Of a DNA stretch of 64,000 nt, positions 17,311 through 26,062 are shown piece by piece; the stretch's first letter is position 1, and each line of letters opens with the position of its first letter. A program made the translations under genes and the position numbers. This stretch comes from Bradyrhizobium sp. WSM3983. GTDB lineage: Bacteria; Pseudomonadota; Alphaproteobacteria; Rhizobiales; Xanthobacteraceae. The notes beneath the pieces were generated by a model that was not told where the DNA came from, did no database searches, and saw only the letters and a list, made by a program, of their open reading frames with translations. Location of the stretch: positions 1 to 64,000 of the forward strand of contig NZ_AXAY01000018.1 in assembly GCF_000473045.1 (NCBI RefSeq), in the 5' to 3' direction.

Positions 17311-17475
17311 TCACATTGGGCGAACTAGAACCGCCGGTCCCTTGACCATGGTGACGGCGAAAAACAGCACGACGAGCACACCGAGCGCGAGCGCGATTGC
17401 AATCGAGCGCTGACGACGGCTCTTCTTCTGCGCCTCGGTGAGGACGATTCCATCTGGCTCGGGTTTGTCAGCCAT
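17311..17475 (-). CDS. Small single-TM protein of the cox operon (CoxF-like)
   Basis: 54 residues: a charged N-terminus (MADKPEPDGIVLTEAQKKSRRQR), one membrane helix (about 25-44), and a short tail. Small proteins of this kind sit between ctaB and ctaG in many alphaproteobacterial oxidase operons and are called CoxF in Bradyrhizobium. Function is unproven; assembly or stabilisation of the oxidase is inferred from position. It is only 7 bases from ctaB and abuts ctaG. Confidence 0.8.
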   Translation of the reverse strand: MADKPEPDGIVLTEAQKKSRRQRSIAIALALGVLVVLFFAVTMVKGPAVLVRPM

Positions 17476-17482
17476 TCCTGCC

Positions 17483-18427
17483 TCATGCGCCCCCAACCAT
17501 CGGCGCAAGCGCCCGAAACACGACCTCGGCCAGCAGGGTCGCGAACAGCGCGAACAGATACAGGATCGAGAAGGCAAACAGCTTGCGGGTCGCGCGCAGC
17601 GATTGGCTGCGTTCGCGGCGCACATAGACGTTGATGGCGAGCACCAGCATGCCGGCGCCGAGCACCAGCGAGGTGACGCCATAGATGGCGTCGAAATAGC
17701 CGAGCGCCCAGGGCGCGGCAGCCACTGCGATCAGCACGATGGTGTAGAGCAGGATCTGCAGACGGGTCGCATCGGGGCCGGCGACGTTGGGCAGCATCGG
17801 AATGCCGGCGCGCGCATAGTCGTCGGAGCGGAACAGCGCCAGCGCCCAGAAGTGCGGCGGCGTCCAGAAGAAGATGATGGCGAACAGCAGCAGCGGCTCG
17901 ACGTCGACCGTCCCGGTCACGGAAGCCCAGGCCACCACCGGCGGCAGTGCGCCGGCGGCGCCGCCGATCACGATGTTCTGCGCGGTCCAGCGTTTCAGGC
18001 AGATCGTGTAGATCACGACGTAGAAGAAGATAGTGAAGGCGAGCAGCGCGCCCGCGATCCAGTTGACGAGGATGCCGAGCGTCATCACCGAGAAGAAGGC
18101 GAGCGTCATGCCGAACGTCATCGCCTCGGGCCGGGTGATGCGGCCGCGCGGAATCGGGCGGTTCGCAGTGCGCGACATCTTGGCGTCGATATCGCCCTCG
18201 AGCGCCATGTTGAGCGCGCCGGAAGCGCCGGCGCCGACGGCGATGCAGAGCAGCGAGGTGATCGCGAGCACCCAGTGGAAGTGTCCCGGCGCCATCGCCA
18301 TCCCGACCAGCGCGGTGAAGATCACGAGCGACATCACTCGCGGCTTCAGCAGCGCGAGGTAGTCGCCAACCTCCGCCTCGGAGATGCGGGGATTGATGTC
18401 GATGGCGTTGTGGTCGAGGACGGACAC
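17483..18427 (-). CDS. ctaB: Protohaem IX farnesyltransferase (haem O synthase)
   Basis: 314-residue UbiA-family membrane enzyme that transfers farnesyl from FPP to protohaem, making haem O, the precursor of haem A for aa3 oxidase. Signatures: YLALLKPRVMSLVIFTALVGM, the first aspartate-rich loop NMALEGDIDAKMSRTANRP, and WTPPHFWALALF with the second conserved region. No ATG is available; GTG at 18427 gives a normal N-terminus (VSVLDHNAIDINPRISEAEV). The frame is open into coxA but that stretch is only alanine/proline-rich. Confidence 0.93.
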   Translation of the reverse strand: MSVLDHNAIDINPRISEAEVGDYLALLKPRVMSLVIFTALVGMAMAPGHFHWVLAITSLLCIAVGAGASGALNMALEGDIDAKMSRTANRPIPRGRITRPEAMTFGMTLAFFSVMTLGILVNWIAGALLAFTIFFYVVIYTICLKRWTAQNIVIGGAAGALPPVVAWASVTGTVDVEPLLLFAIIFFWTPPHFWALALFRSDDYARAGIPMLPNVAGPDATRLQILLYTIVLIAVAAAPWALGYFDAIYGVTSLVLGAGMLVLAINVYVRRERSQSLRATRKLFAFSILYLFALFATLLAEVVFRALAPMVGGA

Positions 18428-18489
18428 TAATTTAAACTCGCTTCGTTTGGGAGCCGCGGCGCTCGTCTCTGGCGCCGCGGGAGTTTTAG

Positions 18490-20106
18490 TTACTGCACGC
18501 GGGGCAGCACTTCGAACTGATGGAAGGGCGGCGGCGAGGACAGCGTCCACTCCAGCGTGGTGGCGCCTGCACCCCAGGGATTGTCGCCCGCCGGGACCTT
18601 CTTCATGAAAGCGTCGAGCACGCAGTAGAGGAAGATCAGCACGCCGAAGCCGGAGATGTAGGAGCCGACCGACGAGATCAGGTTCCAGCCGGCGAATGCG
18701 TCCGGATAGTCGACATAGCGGCGCGGCATGCCCGACAGGCCGAGGAAGTGCTGCGGGAAGAACACCAGATTGACGCCGATGAAGGTGACCCAGAAGTGCG
18801 CCTTCGCCAGCGTCTCGTTGTACATGTAGCCCGTCATCTTCGGGAACCAGTAGTACCAGCCGGCGAAGATCGCGAACACCGCACCGAGCGACAGCACGTA
18901 GTGGAAGTGCGCGACGACGTAGTAGGTCTCCTGGAGCACGCGGTCGACGCCCGCATTCGCCAGCACGACGCCGGTGACGCCGCCGACCGTGAACAGGAAG
19001 ATGAATCCCACCGCCCAGATCATCGGGGCGCGGAAATCGATCGAGCCGCCCCACATCGTGGCGATCCAGGAGAAGATCTTCACGCCGGTCGGAACCGCGA
19101 TCACCATGGTGGCGGCGACGAAATAGGCCTGCGTCGCCGACGACATGCCCACCGTGTACATGTGGTGCGCCCACACCACGAAGCCGATGCCGCCGATCGC
19201 GACCATGGCGTAGGCCATGCCGAGATAGCCGAACACGGGCTTGCGCGAGAAGGTCGAGACGATCTGGCTGATCATGCCGAAGCCGGGCAAGATGAGAATG
19301 TACACCTCGGGGTGACCGAAGAACCAGAACAAATGCTGGAACAGCACGGGGTCACCGCCGCCGTCGGGCGCGAAGAATGACGTGCCGAAGTTGCGGTCAG
19401 TGAGCAGCATGGTGATCGCGCCGGCGAGCACCGGCAGCGACAGCAGCAGCAGGAACACCGTCACCAGGATCGACCACACGAACAGCGGCATCTTGTGCAG
19501 GGTCATGCCCGGCGCGCGCATGTTGAAGATCGTGGTGATGAAGTTGATGGCACCGAGGATCGACGAGGCGCCCGCCAGATGGAGCGAGAGGATCGCGAAG
19601 TCGACGGCCGGGCCCGGATGGCCCGTGGTCGACAGCGGCGCGTACATGGTCCAGCCGGCGCCGACGCCGTTGGCGCCGGGCTCGCCCTCGACGAAGGTCG
19701 ACATCAAGAGCAAGGCGAACGAGGCCGGCAGCAGCCAGAACGAGATGTTGTTCATGCGCGGGAACGCCATGTCAGGCGCACCGATCATCAGCGGCACGAA
19801 CCAGTTGCCGAAGCCGCCGATCATCGCGGGCATGACCATGAAGAAGATCATGATCAGGCCGTGCGAGGTCACGAACACGTTATAGGTGTGCGTCTCGTGG
19901 AATATCTGCACGCCCGGATACATCAACTCGGCACGGATCGCGATCGACATCGCGGCACCGATGATGCCCGCGATGACCGCGAAGATCAGGTACATCGTGC
20001 CGATGTCCTTGTGATTGGTCGAATAGACGTAGCGCCGCCATCCGGTTGGATGGGCGTGCTCGTGGTCATGCGCGTGATCGCCGTGTGCCGCTGCGCTGGT
20101 TGCCAT
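18490..20106 (-). CDS. coxA: Cytochrome c oxidase subunit I (aa3 type)
   Basis: 538-residue catalytic subunit carrying haem a, haem a3 and CuB. Key motifs are complete: haem a ligand region SHGLIMIFFMVMPAM; CuB and cross-linked tyrosine WFFGHPEVYILILPGFGM; the CuB histidine pair WAHHMYTVGM; and haem ligands in VAHFHYVLSLG. The histidine-rich N-terminus (HGDHAHDHEHAHP) could bind metal. ATG 20106 chosen (MATSAAAHG). It lies 88 bases after coxB. Confidence 0.98.
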   Translation of the reverse strand: MATSAAAHGDHAHDHEHAHPTGWRRYVYSTNHKDIGTMYLIFAVIAGIIGAAMSIAIRAELMYPGVQIFHETHTYNVFVTSHGLIMIFFMVMPAMIGGFGNWFVPLMIGAPDMAFPRMNNISFWLLPASFALLLMSTFVEGEPGANGVGAGWTMYAPLSTTGHPGPAVDFAILSLHLAGASSILGAINFITTIFNMRAPGMTLHKMPLFVWSILVTVFLLLLSLPVLAGAITMLLTDRNFGTSFFAPDGGGDPVLFQHLFWFFGHPEVYILILPGFGMISQIVSTFSRKPVFGYLGMAYAMVAIGGIGFVVWAHHMYTVGMSSATQAYFVAATMVIAVPTGVKIFSWIATMWGGSIDFRAPMIWAVGFIFLFTVGGVTGVVLANAGVDRVLQETYYVVAHFHYVLSLGAVFAIFAGWYYWFPKMTGYMYNETLAKAHFWVTFIGVNLVFFPQHFLGLSGMPRRYVDYPDAFAGWNLISSVGSYISGFGVLIFLYCVLDAFMKKVPAGDNPWGAGATTLEWTLSSPPPFHQFEVLPRVQ

Positions 20107-20194
20107 TTTCAAATCCTGCCTTGCGTCCCATTCGGACCTTTGGAAGGTCCCGCCCTTTATGTCGCTTTCAATCCCTCAAGCCGTCGTCCGGCGC

Positions 20195-21049
20195 TTATTG
20201 CGTCGGGCCGGCTGCGGAGGCGAAAGTGCTGGTGCCGCCGCTCGCAAATTTCTTCTTCGCCGATTCAACCCAGGAGGCGAACTCCTGATCGTTCACGACG
20301 CGGATCGCGATCGGCATGAAGGCGTGGTCCTTGCCGCAGAGCTCCGAGCACTGGCCGTAGAACATGCCGGTCTTGGTGGCCTTGAACCAGGTCTCGTTCA
20401 GCCGCCCCGGAATGGCGTCGATCTTGACGCCGAAGGCCGGCAACGCGAACGCGTGGATGACATCGGCGCCGGTGACCTGAACACGAATCACCTTGTTGAC
20501 CGGCACCACCATCTCGTTGTCGACGCCGAGCAGCCGGGGCTGCTTGTCCTGGGCCATCAACGAGTCGAACTCGAACTTGCCGTTGTCCGGATAGGCATAG
20601 GACCAGTACCACTGCTTGCCGGTCGCCTTGATCGTCAGGTCCGCCTTCGGCACGTCGAGCTCGAGGAACAGCAGGCGGAACGACGGCACCGCGATGCCGA
20701 CCAGGATCAGCACCGGCACCAGGGTCCACACCACCTCGATCAGCGTGTTGTGGGTGGTCCGCGACGGCACCGGATTGGCCTTCGCGTTGAACTTCATCAC
20801 CACGATCACAAGCAGCGCCAGCACAAATAGCGTGATGACGATGATCAGTACGGACAAAAAGTCATGGAACCAGACGATATTGTCCATCACCGGAGACCCG
20901 GAGGCCTGGAGGTGCCATTCCCACGGCGCCGGCTGCCCGAGCTCGGCAAATGCCGCGCCGCCCGTCACCAGCGTGATGCCAGCCGCCACCAAGGCGATGG
21001 TGGCCAATCCCAGCAAGTGCCGGCCCACCCGACTCATCGACATCCTCAT
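20195..21049 (-). CDS. coxB: Cytochrome c oxidase subunit II
   Basis: 284-residue subunit II with the CuA centre that accepts electrons from cytochrome c. A signal-like N-terminal segment ends near AFAELGQP; two membrane helices follow (about 55-85 and 100-125), then the periplasmic cupredoxin domain. CuA ligands lie in GADVIHAFALP and GQCSELCGKDHAFMPI; the aromatic electron-entry patch is KQWYWSYAYPD. First gene of the oxidase cluster. Start at 21049 or two codons later. Confidence 0.97.
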   Translation of the reverse strand: MRMSMSRVGRHLLGLATIALVAAGITLVTGGAAFAELGQPAPWEWHLQASGSPVMDNIVWFHDFLSVLIIVITLFVLALLVIVVMKFNAKANPVPSRTTHNTLIEVVWTLVPVLILVGIAVPSFRLLFLELDVPKADLTIKATGKQWYWSYAYPDNGKFEFDSLMAQDKQPRLLGVDNEMVVPVNKVIRVQVTGADVIHAFALPAFGVKIDAIPGRLNETWFKATKTGMFYGQCSELCGKDHAFMPIAIRVVNDQEFASWVESAKKKFASGGTSTFASAAGPTQ

Positions 21050-21214
21050 GCCGTTCGCGCTCCCCTTACGAAATCACCCCAAGTGCGCTCCCCTATTTCC
21101 GGGAAACGCTTATTCGATCCGCCCGCCTGACAAACCGCCGCGCAAGAATACCTCTAAGAGGAATTGGGGCCAGATCGCTAGAACGCCGAAATCAAGCCTC
21201 TCAAACCATAATTC

Positions 21215-21228
21215 TTGATCTATCGCAA
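21215..21228. promoter_or_regulatory. FixK/FNR-type box upstream of coxB
   Basis: TTGATCTATCGCAA fits the TTG(A/C)-N6-(T/G)CAA pattern of the rhizobial FixK2 box and centres about 170 bases before coxB, in the 446-bp gap 21050-21495. The rest of the gap has no gene or clear promoter. A chance match is quite possible. Confidence 0.3.
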
Positions 21229-21495
21229 TGCAGTCTTGAGCCCCTCCGTCAGCCATCACCCGCAAGATATTTCCCAGCAACTTCAGACAAAAATACCGCT
21301 TCCCGGGATGCCGCGGCTTGACAGCCGGATTGCCCGCTGTAGGCACTGGCGCAGGGCCGTGCAGGAACCTGATTCGTGGCGGCAATGGCGGCCAAGGCGG
21401 CGCAGAATTTGCTTGTGAATTGCCTTCAAGACGCCGTCATTCCCGTATCAGTCCACCAGCGCGAACGACCCAAGCGAGCAGAGGGACCGACCCCG

Positions 21496-22044
21496 ATGGG
21501 GCTTTCGAGATGCATGGCAAGGCCGGCTGATGGCCTCACAGCGTTGATCGGCCTCCTGGCTGCCGTCCTTTTCCTTGCCTTGCCGAGCCTTTTCCTGCCC
21601 GGCCTCGCCCATGCGCAGGGCGCGGTGCGCTCCGTCCATGGCGACTGGCAGATCCGCTGCGACACCCCGCCGGGCGCCCAGGCCGAGCAATGCGCCCTGA
21701 TCCAGAGCGTGGTGGCGGAAGACCGCTCCAACGCCGGCCTGACCGTGATCGTGCTCAAGACCGCCGACCAGAAAAGCCGCCTGATGCGCGTGGTCGCCCC
21801 CTTGGGCGTCCTCCTGCCCTCCGGTCTCGGCCTGAAGCTCGACAATCAGGACGTCGGCCGCGCCGGCTTCGTCCGCTGCCTGCCCAATGGCTGCGTCGCC
21901 GAGGTCGTCATGGACGACAAGCTGCTCGGCCAACTCCGCAGCGCCAAGACCGCGACCTTCATCATCTTCGAGACGCCCGAGGAAGGCATCGGCTTCCCGC
22001 TCAGCCTGAACGGGCTCGGCGAAGGCTATGACAAGCTGCCGTAG
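21496..22044 (+). CDS. Invasion-associated locus B (IalB) family exported protein
   Basis: 182 residues. A Sec signal peptide (about 1-40, ending LPGLAHAQG) precedes an IalB domain with the characteristic VHGDWQIRCDTPPGAQAEQCALIQ opening and a cysteine pair (VRCLPNGCVAEVV), then TATFIIFETPEEGIGFPLSLNG. IalB proteins are periplasmic; the name comes from Bartonella and does not imply virulence here. ATG 21496 has an AGAGGGA sequence upstream; ATG 21514 is an alternative. Convergent with a small membrane protein gene 6 bases away. Confidence 0.85.
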   Translation: MGLSRCMARPADGLTALIGLLAAVLFLALPSLFLPGLAHAQGAVRSVHGDWQIRCDTPPGAQAEQCALIQSVVAEDRSNAGLTVIVLKTADQKSRLMRVVAPLGVLLPSGLGLKLDNQDVGRAGFVRCLPNGCVAEVVMDDKLLGQLRSAKTATFIIFETPEEGIGFPLSLNGLGEGYDKLP

Positions 22045-22050
22045 AAGCGC

Positions 22051-22338
22051 TCAGGCCCCATCGACGCGATAAAGCTCGGTCTCGCACCAGCCGCAGCGAT
22101 AGATGCGGCCTCGGCCGGCCACGGGCCCTTCCAACGCCTTCTGCCGGCACGCCGCGCAAACGATGCCGTCAGCGGTGTCGCAGCCGGGATGTGCCGCCAG
22201 ATAGGCCTCGCGGGTGGAATAGGATGTCCAGAACCGGCGATAGATCAGCTGATTGGCGAGCAGGACCAGCGCCAGGACGGCGAAGCCGATGATCAGGCCG
22301 TGATACTGATCCCAGAACACAAGCAGGGAATTCCACAT
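22051..22338 (-). CDS. Small membrane protein with C-terminal zinc-ribbon-like cysteines
   Basis: 95 residues: one membrane helix (about 10-32, LLVFWDQYHGLIIGFAVLAL and beyond), then a soluble tail with CDTADGIVCAACRQK and CGWCETELYRV, giving paired CxxC motifs that could bind zinc. No family name is recognised. The tail should lie in the cytoplasm or periplasm depending on topology, which is not clear from charges. Confidence 0.72.
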   Translation of the reverse strand: MWNSLLVFWDQYHGLIIGFAVLALVLLANQLIYRRFWTSYSTREAYLAAHPGCDTADGIVCAACRQKALEGPVAGRGRIYRCGWCETELYRVDGA

Positions 22339-22505
22339 GCTTTTGCCGCGGTCTCGTCCAGAGTGACGCTGTCATACCCGCAAAGCTTGAAAGCCGGCTT
22401 AATTCCGAGCCGTACCTATCGTTTCCGTAATGTGACGGTCCGCCCCTCGCGGAAGCGTTCCGAAACCATTATCTTGCCGCACATCCCCCGATAATGGACG
22501 GACGC

Positions 22506-23933
22506 ATGACCAACCCTGCCACAACCTCCCTGCTCGACCGCGCCAATCTCGATCGCGACCAGGTTCGCCACGAAGTCGCGCGTGGCCTTGCCGGTGCCGA
22601 CGACGGCGAATTGTTCCTGGAATATAGCCAGACCGAAGCGCTGATGTTCGACAATGGGCGGTTGAAACAGGCCACCTACGACACCTCGCAGGGATTCGGC
22701 CTGCGCGCGGTGAAGGACGATGCGGTCGGCTATGCCCATTCATCCGACGTGTCGCTGCCGGCGCTGATTCGCGCCGCCGACGCGGTGGCCGCCGTCCGCG
22801 GCGGCTATTCCGGCAGCTTTGCCGCCCCGCCCCCGCGCACCAATGTGCGGCTGTATTCCGACGACAATCCGCTGGACGCGCCGGGCTTCGAGACCAAGGT
22901 CAAGCTGCTGGCCGAAATCGACGCCTATCTGCGCGACAAGGATCCGCGGGTGCGGCAGGTCAGCGTCAGCCTGGGTGCGACCTGGCAGGTCGTCGAGATC
23001 CTGCGGCCTGACGGCGAGAGCTACCGCGACATCCGCCCGCTGGTGCGGGTCAACGTCTCCGTCGTCGCCGGCCAGGGCGACCGCCAGGAGAGCGGCAGCA
23101 AGGGTTATGGCGGCCGCGCCGGCTATGCCGAATTCATCGAGACTCAGTCCTGGCGCGACGCCGCCGACGGCGCGCTGCGCGAGGCGCTGGTCAATCTGGA
23201 ATCGATTCCCGCGCCCGCCGGCGAGATGGACGTCGTGCTTGGCGCCGGCTGGCCCGGCGTGATGCTGCATGAAGCGGTCGGCCATGGCCTCGAAGGCGAC
23301 TTCAACCGCAAGAAGACGTCTGCGTTTGCCGGCCTGATGGGCCAGCAGGTCGCGGCGAAGGGCGTCACCGTGGTCGACGACGGCACCATTGCCTCGCGCC
23401 GCGGCTCGCTGTCGATCGATGACGAGGGCACGCCGACCAATCGCACCGTGCTGATCGAGGACGGCATCCTGGTCGGCTACATGCAGGACCGCCAGAACGC
23501 GCGGCTGATGAACATGAAGCCGACCGGCAACGGCCGTCGCCAGGGCTATGCCCATGTGCCGATGCCGCGCATGACCAACACCTACATGCTCGCGGGCGAC
23601 CGCGACCCGGCCGAGATTCTCGCGTCGGTGAAGAACGGCGTGTTTGCCGCGAATTTCGGCGGCGGACAGGTCGACATCACCTCGGGCAAATACGTCTTCC
23701 AGTGCACCGAGGCCTACAAGATCGAGAACGGCAAGATCGGCGCGCCGCTGAAGGGCGCCATGCTGATCGGCAACGGGCCGACCGACCTGCATCGCATCCG
23801 CATGATCGGCAACGATCTCGCGCTCGATACCGGCATCGGCACCTGCGGCAAGAACGGCCAGGGCGTGCCGGTCGGCGTCGGCCAGCCGTCGCTGCTGATG
23901 GAACGCATTACGGTGGGTGGAACGGGCGCATGA
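22506..23933 (+). CDS. tldD: Metalloprotease TldD
   Basis: 475-residue TldD, partner of PmbA/TldE in an intracellular protease that degrades unfolded peptides and matures some modified peptides. The zinc motif HEAVGHGLEGDF (HExxxH type) is clear, with the downstream glycine-rich GTPTNRTVLIEDG and VPVGVGQPSLLMERI segments. ATG 22506 (MTNPATTS) is preferred over ATG 22494. The stop overlaps lepB by 4 bases. The tldE/pmbA gene is not in this window. Confidence 0.95.
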   Translation: MTNPATTSLLDRANLDRDQVRHEVARGLAGADDGELFLEYSQTEALMFDNGRLKQATYDTSQGFGLRAVKDDAVGYAHSSDVSLPALIRAADAVAAVRGGYSGSFAAPPPRTNVRLYSDDNPLDAPGFETKVKLLAEIDAYLRDKDPRVRQVSVSLGATWQVVEILRPDGESYRDIRPLVRVNVSVVAGQGDRQESGSKGYGGRAGYAEFIETQSWRDAADGALREALVNLESIPAPAGEMDVVLGAGWPGVMLHEAVGHGLEGDFNRKKTSAFAGLMGQQVAAKGVTVVDDGTIASRRGSLSIDDEGTPTNRTVLIEDGILVGYMQDRQNARLMNMKPTGNGRRQGYAHVPMPRMTNTYMLAGDRDPAEILASVKNGVFAANFGGGQVDITSGKYVFQCTEAYKIENGKIGAPLKGAMLIGNGPTDLHRIRMIGNDLALDTGIGTCGKNGQGVPVGVGQPSLLMERITVGGTGA

Positions 23934-24706
23934 GCGTTGAGAAAGTGACTGTCAGCACCAAGCGGAAGAGCAGCGGCTGGGGCGGTCAGCTCGTACAGCT
24001 TGCCGGCATCGTCGCCGCCGTCTTCATCGCCAAGGGCGCGCTGGCCGAACCGTTCTATGTGCCGTCGGGCTCGATGGAGCCGACGCTGCTGATCGGCGAC
24101 GCGCTGCTGGCTTCGAAATTCCCCTATGGCTACGGCACCTCGTCGCTGCCGATCCAGATCAATCTGCCGGAAACCGGCCGCGTCTTCGCGGAGACGCCAA
24201 AGGCAGGCGACGTCGTGGTGTTCCGTTGGCCCGGCGACCGCTCGCAGGCGTGGGTCAAGCGCGTCGTCGGCCTGCCCGGCGACCGCATCCAGATGCGACA
24301 GGGTCAGCTCTTCATCAATGACCGCCCCGCCGAGTTGAAGCCGGACGGCGTCGGTGCCGCCGAAGACGACAATGGCGGCAGCGAGCCGGCCTACCGCTAT
24401 GTCGAGACGCTGCCGAACGGCGTCAAGCACCTGATCTTCAAGATGCGCGACAACGGTCCGCTCGACAACACGCAGGAAGTGACGGTGCCGGCCGGGCATC
24501 TCTTCGTGCTCGGCGACAACCGCGACAATTCGGCCGACAGCCGCGTGCCGCTGCGCTCCGGCGGCGTCGGCCTGCTGCCGGTCGACAATCTCGTCGGCCG
24601 CGCCGATGCCGTGCTCGGCTCCTGGGATCTCGGCATGCGCGGCCAGCCGGTCTGGACCTGGCTCTCCGGCTTCCGCCTCGCGCGGTTCTTCACCGCTGTG
24701 CACTGA
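23930..24706 (+). CDS. lepB: Signal peptidase I
   Basis: 258-residue membrane serine protease that removes Sec signal peptides. Catalytic S48 in VPSGSMEPTLL and lysine K110 in AWVKRVVGLPGDRI are present, as is the GDNRDNSADSRVP box. One N-terminal membrane helix (about 18-38) anchors the periplasmic domain. The start ATG overlaps the tldD stop (ATGA), so the genes are translationally coupled. This may be one of several signal peptidases in such a genome. Confidence 0.95.
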   Translation: MSVEKVTVSTKRKSSGWGGQLVQLAGIVAAVFIAKGALAEPFYVPSGSMEPTLLIGDALLASKFPYGYGTSSLPIQINLPETGRVFAETPKAGDVVVFRWPGDRSQAWVKRVVGLPGDRIQMRQGQLFINDRPAELKPDGVGAAEDDNGGSEPAYRYVETLPNGVKHLIFKMRDNGPLDNTQEVTVPAGHLFVLGDNRDNSADSRVPLRSGGVGLLPVDNLVGRADAVLGSWDLGMRGQPVWTWLSGFRLARFFTAVH

Positions 24707-24718
24707 GCTGATCGTAGG

Positions 24719-25285
24719 GTGGGCAAGGACGAATTTCTTGCCCTCGCCCTGCAGAATCCAGTCAACGGTGCGATCCTCGATGAACTGCCTCGGCTCGCGC
24801 TGCCGGATGCATGGCTGGTGGCGGGCTGCCTGGCTCAGACGGTCTGGAACGTGCTGACGGGCCGTGCGATCGATCACGGCATCTCCGATTACGACGCGTT
24901 CTATTTTGACCCCGATACGTCGTGGGAAGCCGAGGACGCCGTGATCCGCACGCTGCACGAACGGCTCGGGCATCTCGGCGCCAAGATCGAGATCCGCAAT
25001 CAGGCGCGCGTGCATCTTTGGTATCCCGGCAAGCACGGCCTGCCCTATCCGCCCTTGACGCGTGCGACCGACGGCATCGACCGCTTCCTCACGCAGAACA
25101 CGCAAATCGGCGTGAGACGCTTGGATAATGGTCATGAGGTCTACGCACCGCATGGGTTCGACGACGTCGAGAGATTGATCGTGCGGCCCAATCTGGCCCT
25201 GAATTTCTCCGCGGCGAACTACGCGGCGAAGGCGGCACGATGGAAAGCACTATGGCCGGAGCTTACGCTGATAGCAGCGGAGTGA
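24719..25285 (+). CDS. Nucleotidyltransferase-fold family protein (DUF925-type)
   Basis: 188 residues resembling the COG3575/DUF925 nucleotidyltransferase-like family: LPDAWLVAGCLAQTVWNVL, then ISDYDAFYFDPDTSWEAEDAVI with the paired acidic residues, and QARVHLWYPGKHGLPYPPL. The activity is untested in this family. The only good start is a GTG at 24719 that lies inside a short GTAGGGTGGGCAAGG sequence matching the end of an interspersed repeat, so the N-terminus may have been reshaped by that element. Confidence 0.82.
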   Translation: MGKDEFLALALQNPVNGAILDELPRLALPDAWLVAGCLAQTVWNVLTGRAIDHGISDYDAFYFDPDTSWEAEDAVIRTLHERLGHLGAKIEIRNQARVHLWYPGKHGLPYPPLTRATDGIDRFLTQNTQIGVRRLDNGHEVYAPHGFDDVERLIVRPNLALNFSAANYAAKAARWKALWPELTLIAAE

Positions 25286-25292
25286 TCCGAGC

Positions 25293-25868
25293 CTATCTCA
25301 CCACGCCCGACGTGAACCCGGCCTTCCGCCGCGGCGGCTTGATGTCCTTTTTCAGGAAGCAGCGCGCTTCGCGGCCGGTATAGCCGGGACGGGCATAGGT
25401 GAAGGCACGGCATTTGTTGTCGGCCGTGCAGGCGGCCTTGCAGATGTCCTCGCCTTCGCCGTCCTTGAGGTCGAAATTGCGCAAATCGCCGCCGGGGCGG
25501 TCGATCGAGGTCTCGACGCCCTCAACGCGCGGCTCGATCACGCCGGCGCCGCGCACGCCTGAGATACAGCAATTGGCGGGCTGTCGCGGCGGCACGGTAT
25601 TCTTGAGCCAGCACACGGCCGCTGCGCCATCGATATCGGGATAGCTGAAGCTCCACGAGCGGCAGCGGCGATCGCGCTCGCACAGCAGCGCACAATCCGC
25701 GGGATCACCGGACGTGATCGGTGTGTTGGAATAATCGCCGCCGGGCCGGTCGAACGCCGTCTGGGCGCGCGCAGGCCCGCTCGCAAGCACGAGCGACAGC
25801 AGCGTGACGCAGGCCACGACGCTTGCCAAGACCTTTGCCATGACGGCAGGCAGGCGGCCCTTCCCCAT
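25293..25868 (-). CDS. Exported protein with two PAN/apple domains
   Basis: 191 residues: signal peptide (about 1-40, ending GPARAQT), then two tandem PAN-type domains. Each begins with DRPGGDYSN or DRPGGDLRN and carries four cysteines (domain 1: CALLCERDRRCRSW ... CWLK; domain 2: CKAACTADNKCRAF ... CFLK). PAN domains bind proteins or sugars at the cell surface. ATG 25868 (MGKGRLPAVM) is chosen; ATG 25841 is also possible. It stands alone and is convergent with the DUF925-type gene. Confidence 0.82.
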   Translation of the reverse strand: MGKGRLPAVMAKVLASVVACVTLLSLVLASGPARAQTAFDRPGGDYSNTPITSGDPADCALLCERDRRCRSWSFSYPDIDGAAAVCWLKNTVPPRQPANCCISGVRGAGVIEPRVEGVETSIDRPGGDLRNFDLKDGEGEDICKAACTADNKCRAFTYARPGYTGREARCFLKKDIKPPRRKAGFTSGVVR

Positions 25869-25971
25869 CGGAACAGCTTTCGAGTTATTGACGGCGCTTA
25901 GGTTTTTCGACCGGTCATTTGATGGCCGCAAACCTGTATGGGCGATGAACAGCCCAAATCCTGATCGGTGG

Positions 25972-26062
25972 CCTAAAGCATGACCCGAACCCGAAGGGCC
26001 GCGTTCGCGCAAAGTGTGACGCGGTTTTCCGAGCAAATCATGCTCAAATGCGCTCTAGAACG
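25972..26062. repeat. Rhizobiales AAGCATGA...ATCATGCTC interspersed repeat
   Basis: The stretch starting AAAGCATGACCCGAACCCG, with GCGGTTTTCCGAGCAAATCA and ATGCTCAAATGCGCTCTAGA, has the look of the very abundant rhizobial repeat whose copies pair AAGCATGA with TCATGCTC. It fills most of the gap before gshA and overlaps the last codons of that gene. Confidence 0.6.
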
